Positions 1-5,691 of a stretch of 9,379 nt of DNA are shown in pieces. The stretch covers positions 1 to 9,379 of the forward strand of contig DAOWCC010000092.1 of NCBI GenBank assembly GCA_030639665.1, in the 5' to 3' direction. The notes below the pieces were generated by a model. It was not told the DNA's origin and made no database searches. It worked only from the letters and a program-made list of their open reading frames with translations. A program made the translations under genes and the position numbers. Every line of letters begins with the position of its first letter. The stretch's first letter is position 1. The DNA comes from Elusimicrobiota bacterium (GTDB lineage Bacteria; Elusimicrobiota; Elusimicrobia; Elusimicrobiales; UBA9959).

Positions 1-129
1 AAGACGAAGAACAAGGCCTATTAGTTGTTTTACAAATACGGAAAGTATGGAAAGAATAATTTTTGCCGTCTTTAATAGGCAGAATAATATTTGGAGAGAG
101 AAGCCTTTAAAAGAAATTACACAAAATTC

Positions 130-158
130 TTGACATTATCTCTCTCCATAAATATATG
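130..158 (+). promoter_or_regulatory. sigma70-like promoter for the duplicated-domain secreted protein
   Basis: A perfect -35 box TTGACA (130-135) is separated by 17 bp from TATATG (153-158), a 4/6 match to the -10 consensus. Transcription would start near 165, giving an untranslated leader of about 160 nt before the ATG at 326. A second candidate -10, TATAAG at 259-264, lacks a good -35 box. Confidence 0.55.
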
Positions 159-190
159 TGATTTTTTTAAATTTGCAATATGGCCCAATA

Positions 191-240
191 GTCCTATTTG
201 TTGATGGGTCCAATGTTTTTAAAAAAAGGTCCAAAAGACC
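191..240 (+). repeat. GGTCC-type repeats and small hairpin in the leader
   Basis: The heptamer GGTCCAA occurs at 207-213 and again at 228-234, exactly 21 bp apart (two helical turns), with another GTCC at 191-194. The second copy opens a small hairpin, GGTC (228-231) / GACC (237-240) with loop CAAAA, followed by GTTTT. It could be a regulator site or a weak attenuator. A related block lies upstream of the phospholipase D-family gene at 7464-7498. Confidence 0.35.
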
Positions 241-325
241 GTTTTAATCCCCTAGGGATATAAGTTACCATTTCTCCACTAGCAGTATTTGTGGAAAAGT
301 TAAGAGTTAAGAGGAGAAAATAATA

Positions 326-1078
326 ATGAAAAAAAACATGATAATATTAGTTGGTTTGGTAGTACTGATGAGTTCTGTATGCGCAGTCGCGATGGAAAAT
401 TCGATGCCAATCGCGTTTGAGAAGTTGCATTTAGAGAAAGTTATAAACATGGAAACAAATATTCCGGTGGAAGTTGGCGCCATACGCGCCGTTTCTTTTC
501 AATCCGGAACAAAGTTTGCGTGCATGAGCGCGGAATCCAATATACTTTTTAATCTTGATATCGTTGATGTGGGAGATGAAAATGGACAAGTTGTCATAAA
601 CGATGGCAGCTCCCCCAAAACATTTAATGCCGATTACAATAGTGGCCGTTTTATTTTTGGTGATGATTATGAGTCGAGTATCGAATTGCCCGTTCCCGGT
701 TACAGTGAATGGGTCATAGGTCGTGTAAACTATAAAGGTAAAAGTGAAAAACTTATTTGCCAATATGGTGAAATTGTTAATCAATCCGTTTCCGCTTCGC
801 TGGGATCTAATAGCGCGTTTTCGTGTATCGGAACCCATTCCGAACGAATGTATGACCTTAATATTGTCGATGTGGGCGATCAAGAGGGAGAAGTTGTGAT
901 AAACGATGGAGGCGCTCCTCAAACATTCAATGCCGACTATAATAATGGTCGTTTTATTTTTGGTGAAGGTTTAATTGAAATGAATAATCCTTACTGGTAT
1001 GAATGGATGACCGGCAAAGCTGTTGATGTTAAAGGAGTGAGTGAGCCTCTCGTTTGCAAATCCATGAAATATAAATGA
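326..1078 (+). CDS. secreted protein of unknown function with a tandemly duplicated ~100-residue domain
   Basis: I do not recognise this family. The 250-residue product has a clear Sec signal peptide: MKKN, a hydrophobic stretch to about residue 19, and probable cleavage near residues 20-23. The rest is two related copies, about 55-147 and 157-246. Landmarks recur 101 residues apart: DVGD at 81/182, VVINDG near 89/190, and FNADYN followed by GRFIFG near 100/201. Each copy has one Cys near its start (66, 167) and one near its end (145, 244), which suggests one disulfide per domain and export across the membrane. No catalytic motif is seen. The start is supported by AGGAG at 312-316, 9 nt before the ATG. 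It appears monocistronic, with its own promoter upstream and an inverted repeat 92 nt downstream. A structural, adhesive or envelope role is possible but unproven. Confidence 0.85.
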   Translation: MKKNMIILVGLVVLMSSVCAVAMENSMPIAFEKLHLEKVINMETNIPVEVGAIRAVSFQSGTKFACMSAESNILFNLDIVDVGDENGQVVINDGSSPKTFNADYNSGRFIFGDDYESSIELPVPGYSEWVIGRVNYKGKSEKLICQYGEIVNQSVSASLGSNSAFSCIGTHSERMYDLNIVDVGDQEGEVVINDGGAPQTFNADYNNGRFIFGEGLIEMNNPYWYEWMTGKAVDVKGVSEPLVCKSMKYK

Positions 1079-1170
1079 TTTTTCGGAATTTGTAAGCGGT
1101 TTTTTTATTAAGATGTGGTAATTTCTTTAGACTGGTGTACGCGCGTTAATACAGAGATGTAAGCTAAAAA

Positions 1171-1208
1171 TTAAAACCTTCTTTTAGATTTCTAAAAGAA
1201 GGTTTTAA
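1171..1208. terminator. perfect 18-bp inverted repeat, probable bidirectional terminator
   Basis: Arms 1171-1188 and 1191-1208 are exact reverse complements of 18 bases, separated by only TT. The stem core (CCTTCTTTTAGA and complement) is flanked by AAAA on the left and TTTT on the right, as in a bidirectional intrinsic terminator. It sits 92 nt after the stop of the secreted protein gene and upstream of the hypA promoter, so it would insulate the two transcription units. The 3' T-run is short (four), which lowers confidence in efficient termination. Confidence 0.6.
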
Positions 1209-1262
1209 CAGTTATAGGCCAATAAGAATGAGTCTGAAAAATCATACTTTCATCAATAGAAA

Positions 1263-1268
1263 TATAAT
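1263..1268 (+). promoter_or_regulatory. -10 box of the probable hypA operon promoter
   Basis: A perfect TATAAT lies at 1263-1268, but no good -35 box is found at 16-18 bp spacing (1240-1245 reads AATCAT). If used, transcription would begin near 1275, giving a hypA leader of about 120 nt that contains the hairpins at 1305-1380. Confidence 0.4.
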
Positions 1269-1304
1269 GCGTAAAAATGATAAACTGTAAAAATAGTCAC
1301 TGTA

Positions 1305-1391
1305 GCCGGAAGCTAGACCGCTTATAAGCTAACAGGTAAAGAATTAATTAGTCCGGCCGTTACTGTTTAGCCGTCCGGACGCTTTGGAGGG
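1305..1391 (+). promoter_or_regulatory. structured hypA leader with mutually exclusive hairpins
   Basis: TCCGGC (1352-1357) is an exact complement of upstream GCCGGA (1305-1310). The overlapping GTCCGG (1351-1356) is an exact complement of downstream CCGGAC (1375-1380). The two pairings cannot form together. The second hairpin ends only 5 nt before the GGAGGG Shine-Dalgarno (1386-1391). This layout is compatible with a cis-acting RNA switch, but I do not recognise a known riboswitch class here, and the GC-rich palindromic words could instead be a DNA operator. Confidence 0.35.
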
Positions 1392-1395
1392 AAAT

Positions 1396-1803
1396 ATGCA
1401 TGAATGGGCATTAGCTGATTCCGTTATTGCTTCAGCGATAGATTATTCAAAAAAAGAGAAGTTGAAAAAAATTTCGCAGGTAAATATCGTATTTGGCGAA
1501 CTTCAGAATATCGATAAAGAGATTTTTATGTTCGCCATAGACGAATTGATTAAAACGGCCAATAAAGTTATTTCTTCATCAAAATTTAAGATATCGGATG
1601 AACCGGCAAAATTTAAGTGCAAGGTTTGCGAAACCGATTTTACTCTCAACCAAGTAAAGAAAAGTGAAGATGAAGCTGAGTATATACATTTTATTCCGGA
1701 AATGGCTCATACATATTTGAAATGTCCGAAATGCAAGAGTCCCGATTTTGACTTAATAGCCGGCAGAGGCGTTTCTATAAAAAGCATAAAAGGGGTTAAA
1801 TAA
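1396..1803 (+). CDS. hypA: HypA, hydrogenase nickel-insertion metallochaperone (archaeal-type)
   Basis: HypA binds nickel through its N-terminal Met-His-Glu and passes it to the large subunit of [NiFe] hydrogenase in the cytoplasm. From the ATG at 1396 the protein is 135 residues and starts MHEWALAD, putting the nickel ligand His at position 2. An in-frame TTG at 1384 would bury this motif and overlap the Shine-Dalgarno (GGAGGG, 1386-1391), so 1396 is chosen. The zinc site is CKVC (75-78) and CPKC (110-113). The 31-residue spacer containing an IHFIPE-like segment is much longer than in typical bacterial HypA, which has about 12 residues. From memory, the N-terminus and this long zinc loop resemble Thermococcus kodakarensis HypA. 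The stop overlaps the ATG of the next gene by one base, implying translational coupling. No hydrogenase genes lie in the window. Confidence 0.92.
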   Translation: MHEWALADSVIASAIDYSKKEKLKKISQVNIVFGELQNIDKEIFMFAIDELIKTANKVISSSKFKISDEPAKFKCKVCETDFTLNQVKKSEDEAEYIHFIPEMAHTYLKCPKCKSPDFDLIAGRGVSIKSIKGVK

Positions 1804-2507
1804 TGACAATAGACCCCAGAACTTCAGTAATAAAAAAGCGGTTTTCCAATATTAAAAGAGTTATCGCCGTTACCGGCTGGAAAGGCGGTATAGGCAAAAG
1901 TGTTACCGCTTCCGTATTATCTTTGATTCTTTCCAAAAAAGGAAAAACTTGCGGACTTTTGGATTTGGATTTTACCGGCGCTTCAGATCATATTATACTG
2001 GGCGCTAAAGATGTGTTTCCCGAAGAAAAAAACGGCATAGTTCCTCCCGAAATAAACGGAATTAAATTTATGTCAATTTCCTTTTTTTCGGACGGGAAAG
2101 CGGTTCCTTTGAGAGGAAATAATATTACGGACGCGATAATAGAAATGCTGGCCATAACCCGCTGGGGCAAACTTGATTATCTTATAATTGATATGCCTCC
2201 CGGCATAAATGATACGGCCTTGGATGTTGTAAGGCTTATTGATAAAACTGAAATACTTGCCCTTACAATTCCCTCCATTATAGCGAAGGATGTTTTGGAT
2301 AGGTCCCTTGAGCTTTATAAAAGATTGAAAGTTCCCATAATAGGCGTCATCATAAATAATTTATTACATTCAAAAGGAATTGGCGCAAAGAGTATTCCTT
2401 ATGATGATAAACTTGAAGCTTCTTTAGGCCGGCCCGATAAATTATTGAAAACAAAATTTTCCCGAAGTCTTGAGAAAATTATAAGCGAATTATTTCTCAG
2501 CGTCTAA
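1803..2507 (+). CDS. hypB: Mrp/MinD-family P-loop ATPase, probable archaeal-type HypB partner of HypA
   Basis: This 234-residue cytoplasmic ATPase has the deviant Walker A motif KGGIGKS (27-33, signature Lys27), a GLLDLDFTGASDH segment (51-63) and DYLIIDMPPG (125-134), all Mrp/MinD hallmarks. The Fe-S CxxC motif of Mrp/ApbC scaffold proteins is absent; the only cysteine is Cys50. In Thermococcus kodakarensis the gene called HypB is an ATPase of this family, not the bacterial SIMIBI GTPase, and forms a complex with HypA that supplies nickel. From memory, the LDLDF-GASDH and PLRG segments and the MKT/LKT-F C-terminal stretch resemble that protein. The one-base overlap TAATG with hypA strongly supports the same pairing. 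The alternative is a general Mrp/ParA ATPase with another cargo, but the operon context argues against this. Confidence 0.8.
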   Translation: MTIDPRTSVIKKRFSNIKRVIAVTGWKGGIGKSVTASVLSLILSKKGKTCGLLDLDFTGASDHIILGAKDVFPEEKNGIVPPEINGIKFMSISFFSDGKAVPLRGNNITDAIIEMLAITRWGKLDYLIIDMPPGINDTALDVVRLIDKTEILALTIPSIIAKDVLDRSLELYKRLKVPIIGVIINNLLHSKGIGAKSIPYDDKLEASLGRPDKLLKTKFSRSLEKIISELFLSV

Positions 2508-2519
2508 GGAACAATATAT

Positions 2520-4214
2520 ATGCATTTGGTGAACAAATGTAAACAACTTTTCAGATTATGCGCCTTTCCAATATTGGTAATAATTGTTTTTGTCAGCTGT
2601 TTTTTTGCCATAAAATATTTTACTGCTAATAATCAAGAAATTGTTACCGGTTATTACTCATTAGCGGTAAATTTAAAAACCCATCATATTTTAAGTTATC
2701 CGGGCTCTCCTCTGACTCCAACAGCCTATCGCGCGCCGCTTTATCCGGCTTTCCTTTATGCCTTTGCCGGTAATAAAGAGAATAATATAAAAGCGGCTTT
2801 TGCTGCTCAGCTTATTCTGTTTGTATTAACTATTTTATTGATTTTGCATATAGTTAATTTTTTAACAAAATCAGTTTTTGCTTCTCTTGTAGCCGTTAGC
2901 ATATATTCTTTTCATCCAGTGTCTATAAAATATGTGGCTTCGTTTGGAGTGGAGTTTTTTTATGGTTTCGTATTACTTAGCATGATAGCGGTATTATTAC
3001 ATGCTTTGGATAGAAAAAAAGGGTATATAAAATATTATTCTTTTGCTTTTGTTTTGATTGGTATTTCTATCACATGTAAATCACCTATGGCTTTATTTCC
3101 GCTTGTGCTTGCATTTTGGTTTTATTTCAAGCCTTCTTCTCAAATTTTTTTTAAAAGGACTTTTTTAATATTTTTATTCTTAGCGTACATGGTTCTTTCT
3201 CCATGGATTTTAAGAAATGCGAAAGAGTTTCACGAATTCATTCCATTTGAAAGATATGCCGCCTTTTGCAATATTTATACAGCAAGCAAAGGCATGGCAA
3301 AAGCTTGTTTGCCAGCTGAAGCGCATAAGCTTTATCATAACGAGGGAAAGGGAAATCTGTATTCGTCAAAAGTAAGTTCATTAACCTTAATTAAAGAAGG
3401 CATGATTAATTATAAGGCCTACTTTAGAGGACTTATAAAACGTGTGCCTTTGGTCCTTACTTCTTTTCCTTTTCTATTTATATTTTCCATATTGGGTTTA
3501 TGGCTTTTTCGACATAATCCAGGGGTTAATATTATTGGGCTTTTAGTCGGATATTTTATTTTGGTACATTTGTTATTTTCGTTTGAAAGTCATTACCTTA
3601 TTCCAGTTTTGCCACTCTTTGCAATATTGGCCAGTATGCCTATAGGGTACTATAAATTATTTTCAGAGAGGACAATTTTATTAGATAAAATTGCAGGATC
3701 AAAGGTGATTGTTTTTATTCCGGCCGGTATAATTCTGGCTACATATTTTTTGTCCGTTATACTATTGGCGCGTGAAACTTTGAAATCAAACTTAAAACCT
3801 AATGAGCATGATGCAATAGAGAGTTTAAGTCCTGGTTTTATGGGTGAGAATGCCAAACAGCTGGCGCATTATTACAATAAATTGGGGGTCTTAGATCTTT
3901 TTTCAAATTATGCCGCCCCGGCGAAGAAAAAGTTTTCTATGGCAATAATTGAGTATCCAGGCTATGCTGATGCTCACTTAAATTTGGCTTATACTTACAG
4001 GTTACTTGGGGATGAAGAAAAAGCATTTCAAGTGTGCAAGAATATGGAAGAAAAATTATCTCCCGATTATCCATATAGACTAACTATTTTAACAGATCTT
4101 TTAGAATGCCAAGAAATTTCACTAAGAAATATGAATAAAGAAAAACAAGCTGATGATATTAAAGGGCGTCGTCGAAAAGTTGAAGATAAATTGCAGATTG
4201 AGCTTTATAAGTAG
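2520..4214 (+). CDS. multi-pass membrane protein, GT-C (family 39-like) glycosyltransferase with C-terminal TPR region
   Basis: The 564-residue product has about 9-11 hydrophobic segments between residues 12 and 417. GT-C/ArnT-PMT-like landmarks are a luminal stretch ending YRAPLYPAF (70-78), SPWILRN (227-233) and SHYLIPVLP (357-365). Such enzymes transfer sugars from polyprenyl-phosphate donors to proteins or lipids on the outer face of the cytoplasmic membrane. The donor and acceptor here cannot be told. The soluble tail (about 445-560) has a TPR-like stretch (YPGYADAHLNLAYTYRLLGDEEKAF, roughly 479-503) and ends in a charged helix, suggesting a protein-interaction module. AGGA (2507-2510) overlaps the upstream stop and lies 9 nt before the ATG, so it is probably co-transcribed with hypA and the ATPase, though no functional link is obvious. 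Family assignment is by pattern only. Confidence 0.7.
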   Translation: MHLVNKCKQLFRLCAFPILVIIVFVSCFFAIKYFTANNQEIVTGYYSLAVNLKTHHILSYPGSPLTPTAYRAPLYPAFLYAFAGNKENNIKAAFAAQLILFVLTILLILHIVNFLTKSVFASLVAVSIYSFHPVSIKYVASFGVEFFYGFVLLSMIAVLLHALDRKKGYIKYYSFAFVLIGISITCKSPMALFPLVLAFWFYFKPSSQIFFKRTFLIFLFLAYMVLSPWILRNAKEFHEFIPFERYAAFCNIYTASKGMAKACLPAEAHKLYHNEGKGNLYSSKVSSLTLIKEGMINYKAYFRGLIKRVPLVLTSFPFLFIFSILGLWLFRHNPGVNIIGLLVGYFILVHLLFSFESHYLIPVLPLFAILASMPIGYYKLFSERTILLDKIAGSKVIVFIPAGIILATYFLSVILLARETLKSNLKPNEHDAIESLSPGFMGENAKQLAHYYNKLGVLDLFSNYAAPAKKKFSMAIIEYPGYADAHLNLAYTYRLLGDEEKAFQVCKNMEEKLSPDYPYRLTILTDLLECQEISLRNMNKEKQADDIKGRRRKVEDKLQIELYK

Positions 4215-4229
4215 GTGATATATGAGTTG

Positions 4230-4251
4230 TGATATTTATCTTTTAATATCA
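4230..4251. repeat. weak hairpin after the glycosyltransferase gene
   Basis: TGATATT (4230-4236) and AATATCA (4245-4251) form a 7-bp AT-rich stem with an 8-nt loop, 16 nt after the stop codon. There is no T-run after it, so it is at best a weak terminator or mRNA end-stabiliser. Confidence 0.25.
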
Positions 4252-4309
4252 TGGGTAACGATGTTTGATCTGTTCTGAGTTTCTCAAAGATTTCAATGAA
4301 ACTTCAAAT

Positions 4310-4337
4310 TTGTAAAATTATTAAGGTTTTGTATAAT
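4310..4337 (+). promoter_or_regulatory. sigma70-like promoter of the btu riboswitch transcript
   Basis: TTGTAA (4310-4315, 4/6 of the -35 consensus) is 16 bp from a perfect TATAAT (4332-4337). The predicted start is near 4344, immediately before the conserved riboswitch sequence, which fits a promoter firing straight into the aptamer. Confidence 0.65.
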
Positions 4338-4343
4338 TGTGTT

Positions 4344-4464
4344 AGTGACAGAGGAACGGAGTGAGATTCTCCGGCTGCCCCGCAGCGGTAATGTCCTGAA
4401 GTTTTGGAACAAGCCCGATCGACTGTAAACTTTTGGTGTATTACCAAAAGGCTCCGAGGGGAGG
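4344..4464 (+). ncRNA. cobalamin riboswitch
   Basis: The core of the class is visible: GAACGGAGTGAGATTCTCCG with stem CGGAG (4357-4361) / CTCCG (4369-4373), then GCTG-CCCCG-CAGC with GGTAATG, corresponding to the ACTGMCCCGCARCGGTAA consensus. A B12 box follows, AAGCCCGATCGACTG (4411-4425). Downstream come a perfect 8-bp hairpin (4430-4437 / 4443-4450) and a CTCC-GAGG-GGAG hairpin (4452-4463), whose G-rich loop could make the loop-loop contact with the CCCC loop. It binds adenosylcobalamin or another corrinoid. With the terminator just after it, ligand binding should stop transcription toward btuFCD. Boundaries are approximate. Confidence 0.9.
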
Positions 4465-4474
4465 TTTAATTTTT

Positions 4475-4506
4475 AACCCGACCCTTATTTTAGGTCGGGT
4501 TTTTTT
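4475..4506 (+). terminator. intrinsic terminator of the cobalamin riboswitch
   Basis: ACCCGACC (4476-4483) pairs perfectly with GGTCGGGT (4493-4500) across a 9-nt loop and is followed by six T residues (4501-4506). This is the expected expression platform. An alternative weaker pairing of GGTT (4463-4466) with AACC (4475-4478) could act in anti-termination, but that is only inferred. Confidence 0.88.
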
Positions 4507-4536
4507 ATTTTCTTTTGCTAATGCAAAAGAAAATAA
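4505..4536. repeat. perfect 14-bp inverted repeat abutting the terminator
   Basis: TTATTTTCTTTTGC (4505-4518) and its exact reverse complement (4523-4536) flank a TAAT loop. The left arm overlaps the T-tract of the riboswitch terminator. The right arm (GCAAAAGAAAATAA) recurs at 4623-4636 and 4751-4764 as the edge of the repeat units, so this is probably the first boundary of the array. Confidence 0.7.
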
Positions 4537-4764
4537 CCCTCCAAAGCTATATTCTCAAAGCAGCGAATAGCTGTGGTTTTTTTGAGAATATGCTTAGCGT
4601 CGGAGGGTAAATGAATGCTAATGCAAAAGAAAATAACCCAAGCTATGCTTTCGCCACTTGTCCCCCGTGCTTAGATTCCTGTGGAATTTACGGGGGAAAG
4701 CTATCCGCCTTAGGCGGATGCTTAGCGTCGGAGGGTAAATGAATGTTAAAGCAAAAGAAAATAA
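4517..4764. repeat. array of palindromic repeat units with conserved edges and variable hairpin cores
   Basis: A 47-nt block at 4590-4636 recurs at 4718-4764 with only two mismatches. It includes TGCTTAGCGTCGGAGGG, TAAATGAATG and GCAAAAGAAAATAA. Its 3' part (4617-4639, 23 nt) also occurs exactly 100 nt earlier at 4517-4539. Between edges lie unrelated hairpins. Unit one has ACCCTCC/GGAGGGT arms enclosing ATTCTCAAA/TTTGAGAAT. Unit two has CCCCCGT/ACGGGGG enclosing ATTCC/GGAAT, then ATCCGCC-TTA-GGCGGAT flanked by AAGC/GCTT. No protein is encoded. This looks like a REP- or MITE-like non-autonomous element family, whose mobilising enzyme is not in the window. Confidence 0.75.
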
Positions 4765-4856
4765 AAACAGAAAGTAGAAAGCAGCGAGCAGAAACAAAAA
4801 TGTAATGGTGGATTATGGTTGCTTAGTCTTAACCTTGGCCTTAACCTGCTGTGTTA
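4765..4856. other. non-coding spacer between repeat array and btuF
   Basis: Low-complexity purine-rich sequence (AGAAAGTAGAAAGCAGCGAGCAG) leads into a stretch with TTAACC twice around TTGGCC (about 4830-4847). No gene, promoter with two good boxes or terminator is seen. The btuF Shine-Dalgarno follows at 4858-4862. Confidence 0.5.
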
Positions 4857-4868
4857 TAGGAGATTTAT

Positions 4869-5687
4869 ATGCGTTTGATTTCGATAGCTTTAAGCGCTTT
4901 TTTTCTTTTCATTTCATTTTGCAATGCCGGAGTTGTTAAAAAAAACAGAGTGGTTTCATTAATGCCCTCTTATACTGAAATTATTTATGCCCTGGGTGCG
5001 CAAGATCAATTGGTGGGAGTTTCCAATTTTTGTAATTATCCCGAAGAGGCTTTAACAAAAGAAAAAACGGGGGATTATCTTAGGCCTAATTTTGAAAAAA
5101 TTTATTCCCTTAAACCCGACATCATCCTCGCGCCGCAATGGAAAAATTCCATCTTCCTGAAAAATTTAAAGAGTCTCGGCCTTAATGTCGTTCAATTTAA
5201 AGACGAAAGCGCGATTAAGGATATATTTAGAACTATCGGAATTATCGCGGTTAAGACAAATAAAAAAGCCCAAGGCAAAGCTTTAATAAAGAAATTAAAA
5301 AAACGATTGAAAGATATTTCCAAAAAAAGGGTTTCAAATAAAAAAAGGCCGAAAGTGTATATTGAAGTGGATAATAAATATTGGACGGCGGGGAAGAACT
5401 CGTTTTTATCGGATGTTATTGAAAAAGCCGGAGGAAAAAATATTTTTTCCGATATTAAAAGATCCTATTTTCAAACTTCGTGGGAAGCGATTATTGAAAG
5501 AAATCCCGATATTATAATATCCCTTTGGGGCGATGCCGGCGACTATGCAAAAAAGCCGTTAGCTGAAAAAATCAATGCCTTGGCAAATTCCCGGATTATA
5601 AGCGATATTGAAAGAGATAAAATAGCAAGACCCGCTTTAAGAGTTTTTGATATTATTGAGGAGCTTTCGCTAAAGTTTGAAAAATAA
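4869..5687 (+). CDS. btuF: BtuF-like periplasmic cobalamin-binding protein of an ABC importer
   Basis: This 272-residue exported solute-binding protein would capture cobalamin and hand it to the BtuC permease. A Sec signal peptide covers residues 1-20 (MRLISIALSAFFLF..., cleavage probably after CNA). FISFC is a poor lipobox because of the Phe before Cys, so a lipoprotein is unlikely. Class III binding-protein motifs are visible: VVSLMPSYTEIIYALGAQDQLVGVSNFCNYP (28-58), GDYLRPNFEKIYSLKPDIILA (68-88), and the second-lobe SFLSDVIEKAGGKNIF (178-193) and NPDIII (212-217). A Lys-rich backbone helix (131-162) links the lobes. AGGAG (4858-4862) precedes the ATG by 6 nt. The cobalamin riboswitch upstream makes B12, not heme or siderophore, the likely substrate. 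The four-base gap to btuC indicates an operon. Confidence 0.92.
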   Translation: MRLISIALSAFFLFISFCNAGVVKKNRVVSLMPSYTEIIYALGAQDQLVGVSNFCNYPEEALTKEKTGDYLRPNFEKIYSLKPDIILAPQWKNSIFLKNLKSLGLNVVQFKDESAIKDIFRTIGIIAVKTNKKAQGKALIKKLKKRLKDISKKRVSNKKRPKVYIEVDNKYWTAGKNSFLSDVIEKAGGKNIFSDIKRSYFQTSWEAIIERNPDIIISLWGDAGDYAKKPLAEKINALANSRIISDIERDKIARPALRVFDIIEELSLKFEK

Positions 5688-5691
5688 TTAA

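Larger units (their letters stand above)
1..325. other. non-coding region upstream of the secreted protein gene
   Basis: No convincing gene is seen. In frame 1 the first seven codons run into a TAG at 22-24, which could be the tail of an upstream gene, but seven residues are too few to support one. The stretch is AT-rich. It holds a sigma70-like promoter at 130-158 and then a leader of about 160 nt with repeated GGTCC-type words, a small GGTC/GACC hairpin (228-240) and an ATCCC/GGGAT palindrome (246-258). The Shine-Dalgarno sequence AGGAG (312-316) ends the region. Confidence 0.6.

Noticed and set aside
431..922. 163-codon open frame on the - strand
   Set aside because: It lies entirely antisense to the duplicated secreted protein, and its own repeated look only mirrors that gene's duplication. 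There is no ribosome-binding site or plausible domain.
1305..1357. tRNA-like fold closed by GCCGGA/TCCGGC
   Set aside because: No T-arm GGTTC motif, no anticodon arm of the right size, and the enclosed length is too short for a tRNA.
1384..1395. TTG start giving a four-residue extension of HypA
   Set aside because: It would place the start inside the Shine-Dalgarno and move the conserved Met-His-Glu nickel-binding N-terminus inside the protein.
1803..2507. Chromosome-partition ParA or cell-division MinD
   Set aside because: There is no ParB partner or MinC/MinE, the DMPPG motif is Mrp-like, and the one-base overlap with hypA points to nickel delivery.
4517..4764. CRISPR array
   Set aside because: There are only two or three repeat edges, the spacing is unequal (100 and 128 nt), and the intervening sequences are self-complementary hairpins rather than unique spacers. 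No cas genes are present.
4911..4925. Lipoprotein lipobox in BtuF (FISFC)
   Set aside because: Phe directly before the Cys does not fit a lipobox; cleavage after CNA by signal peptidase I is more likely.
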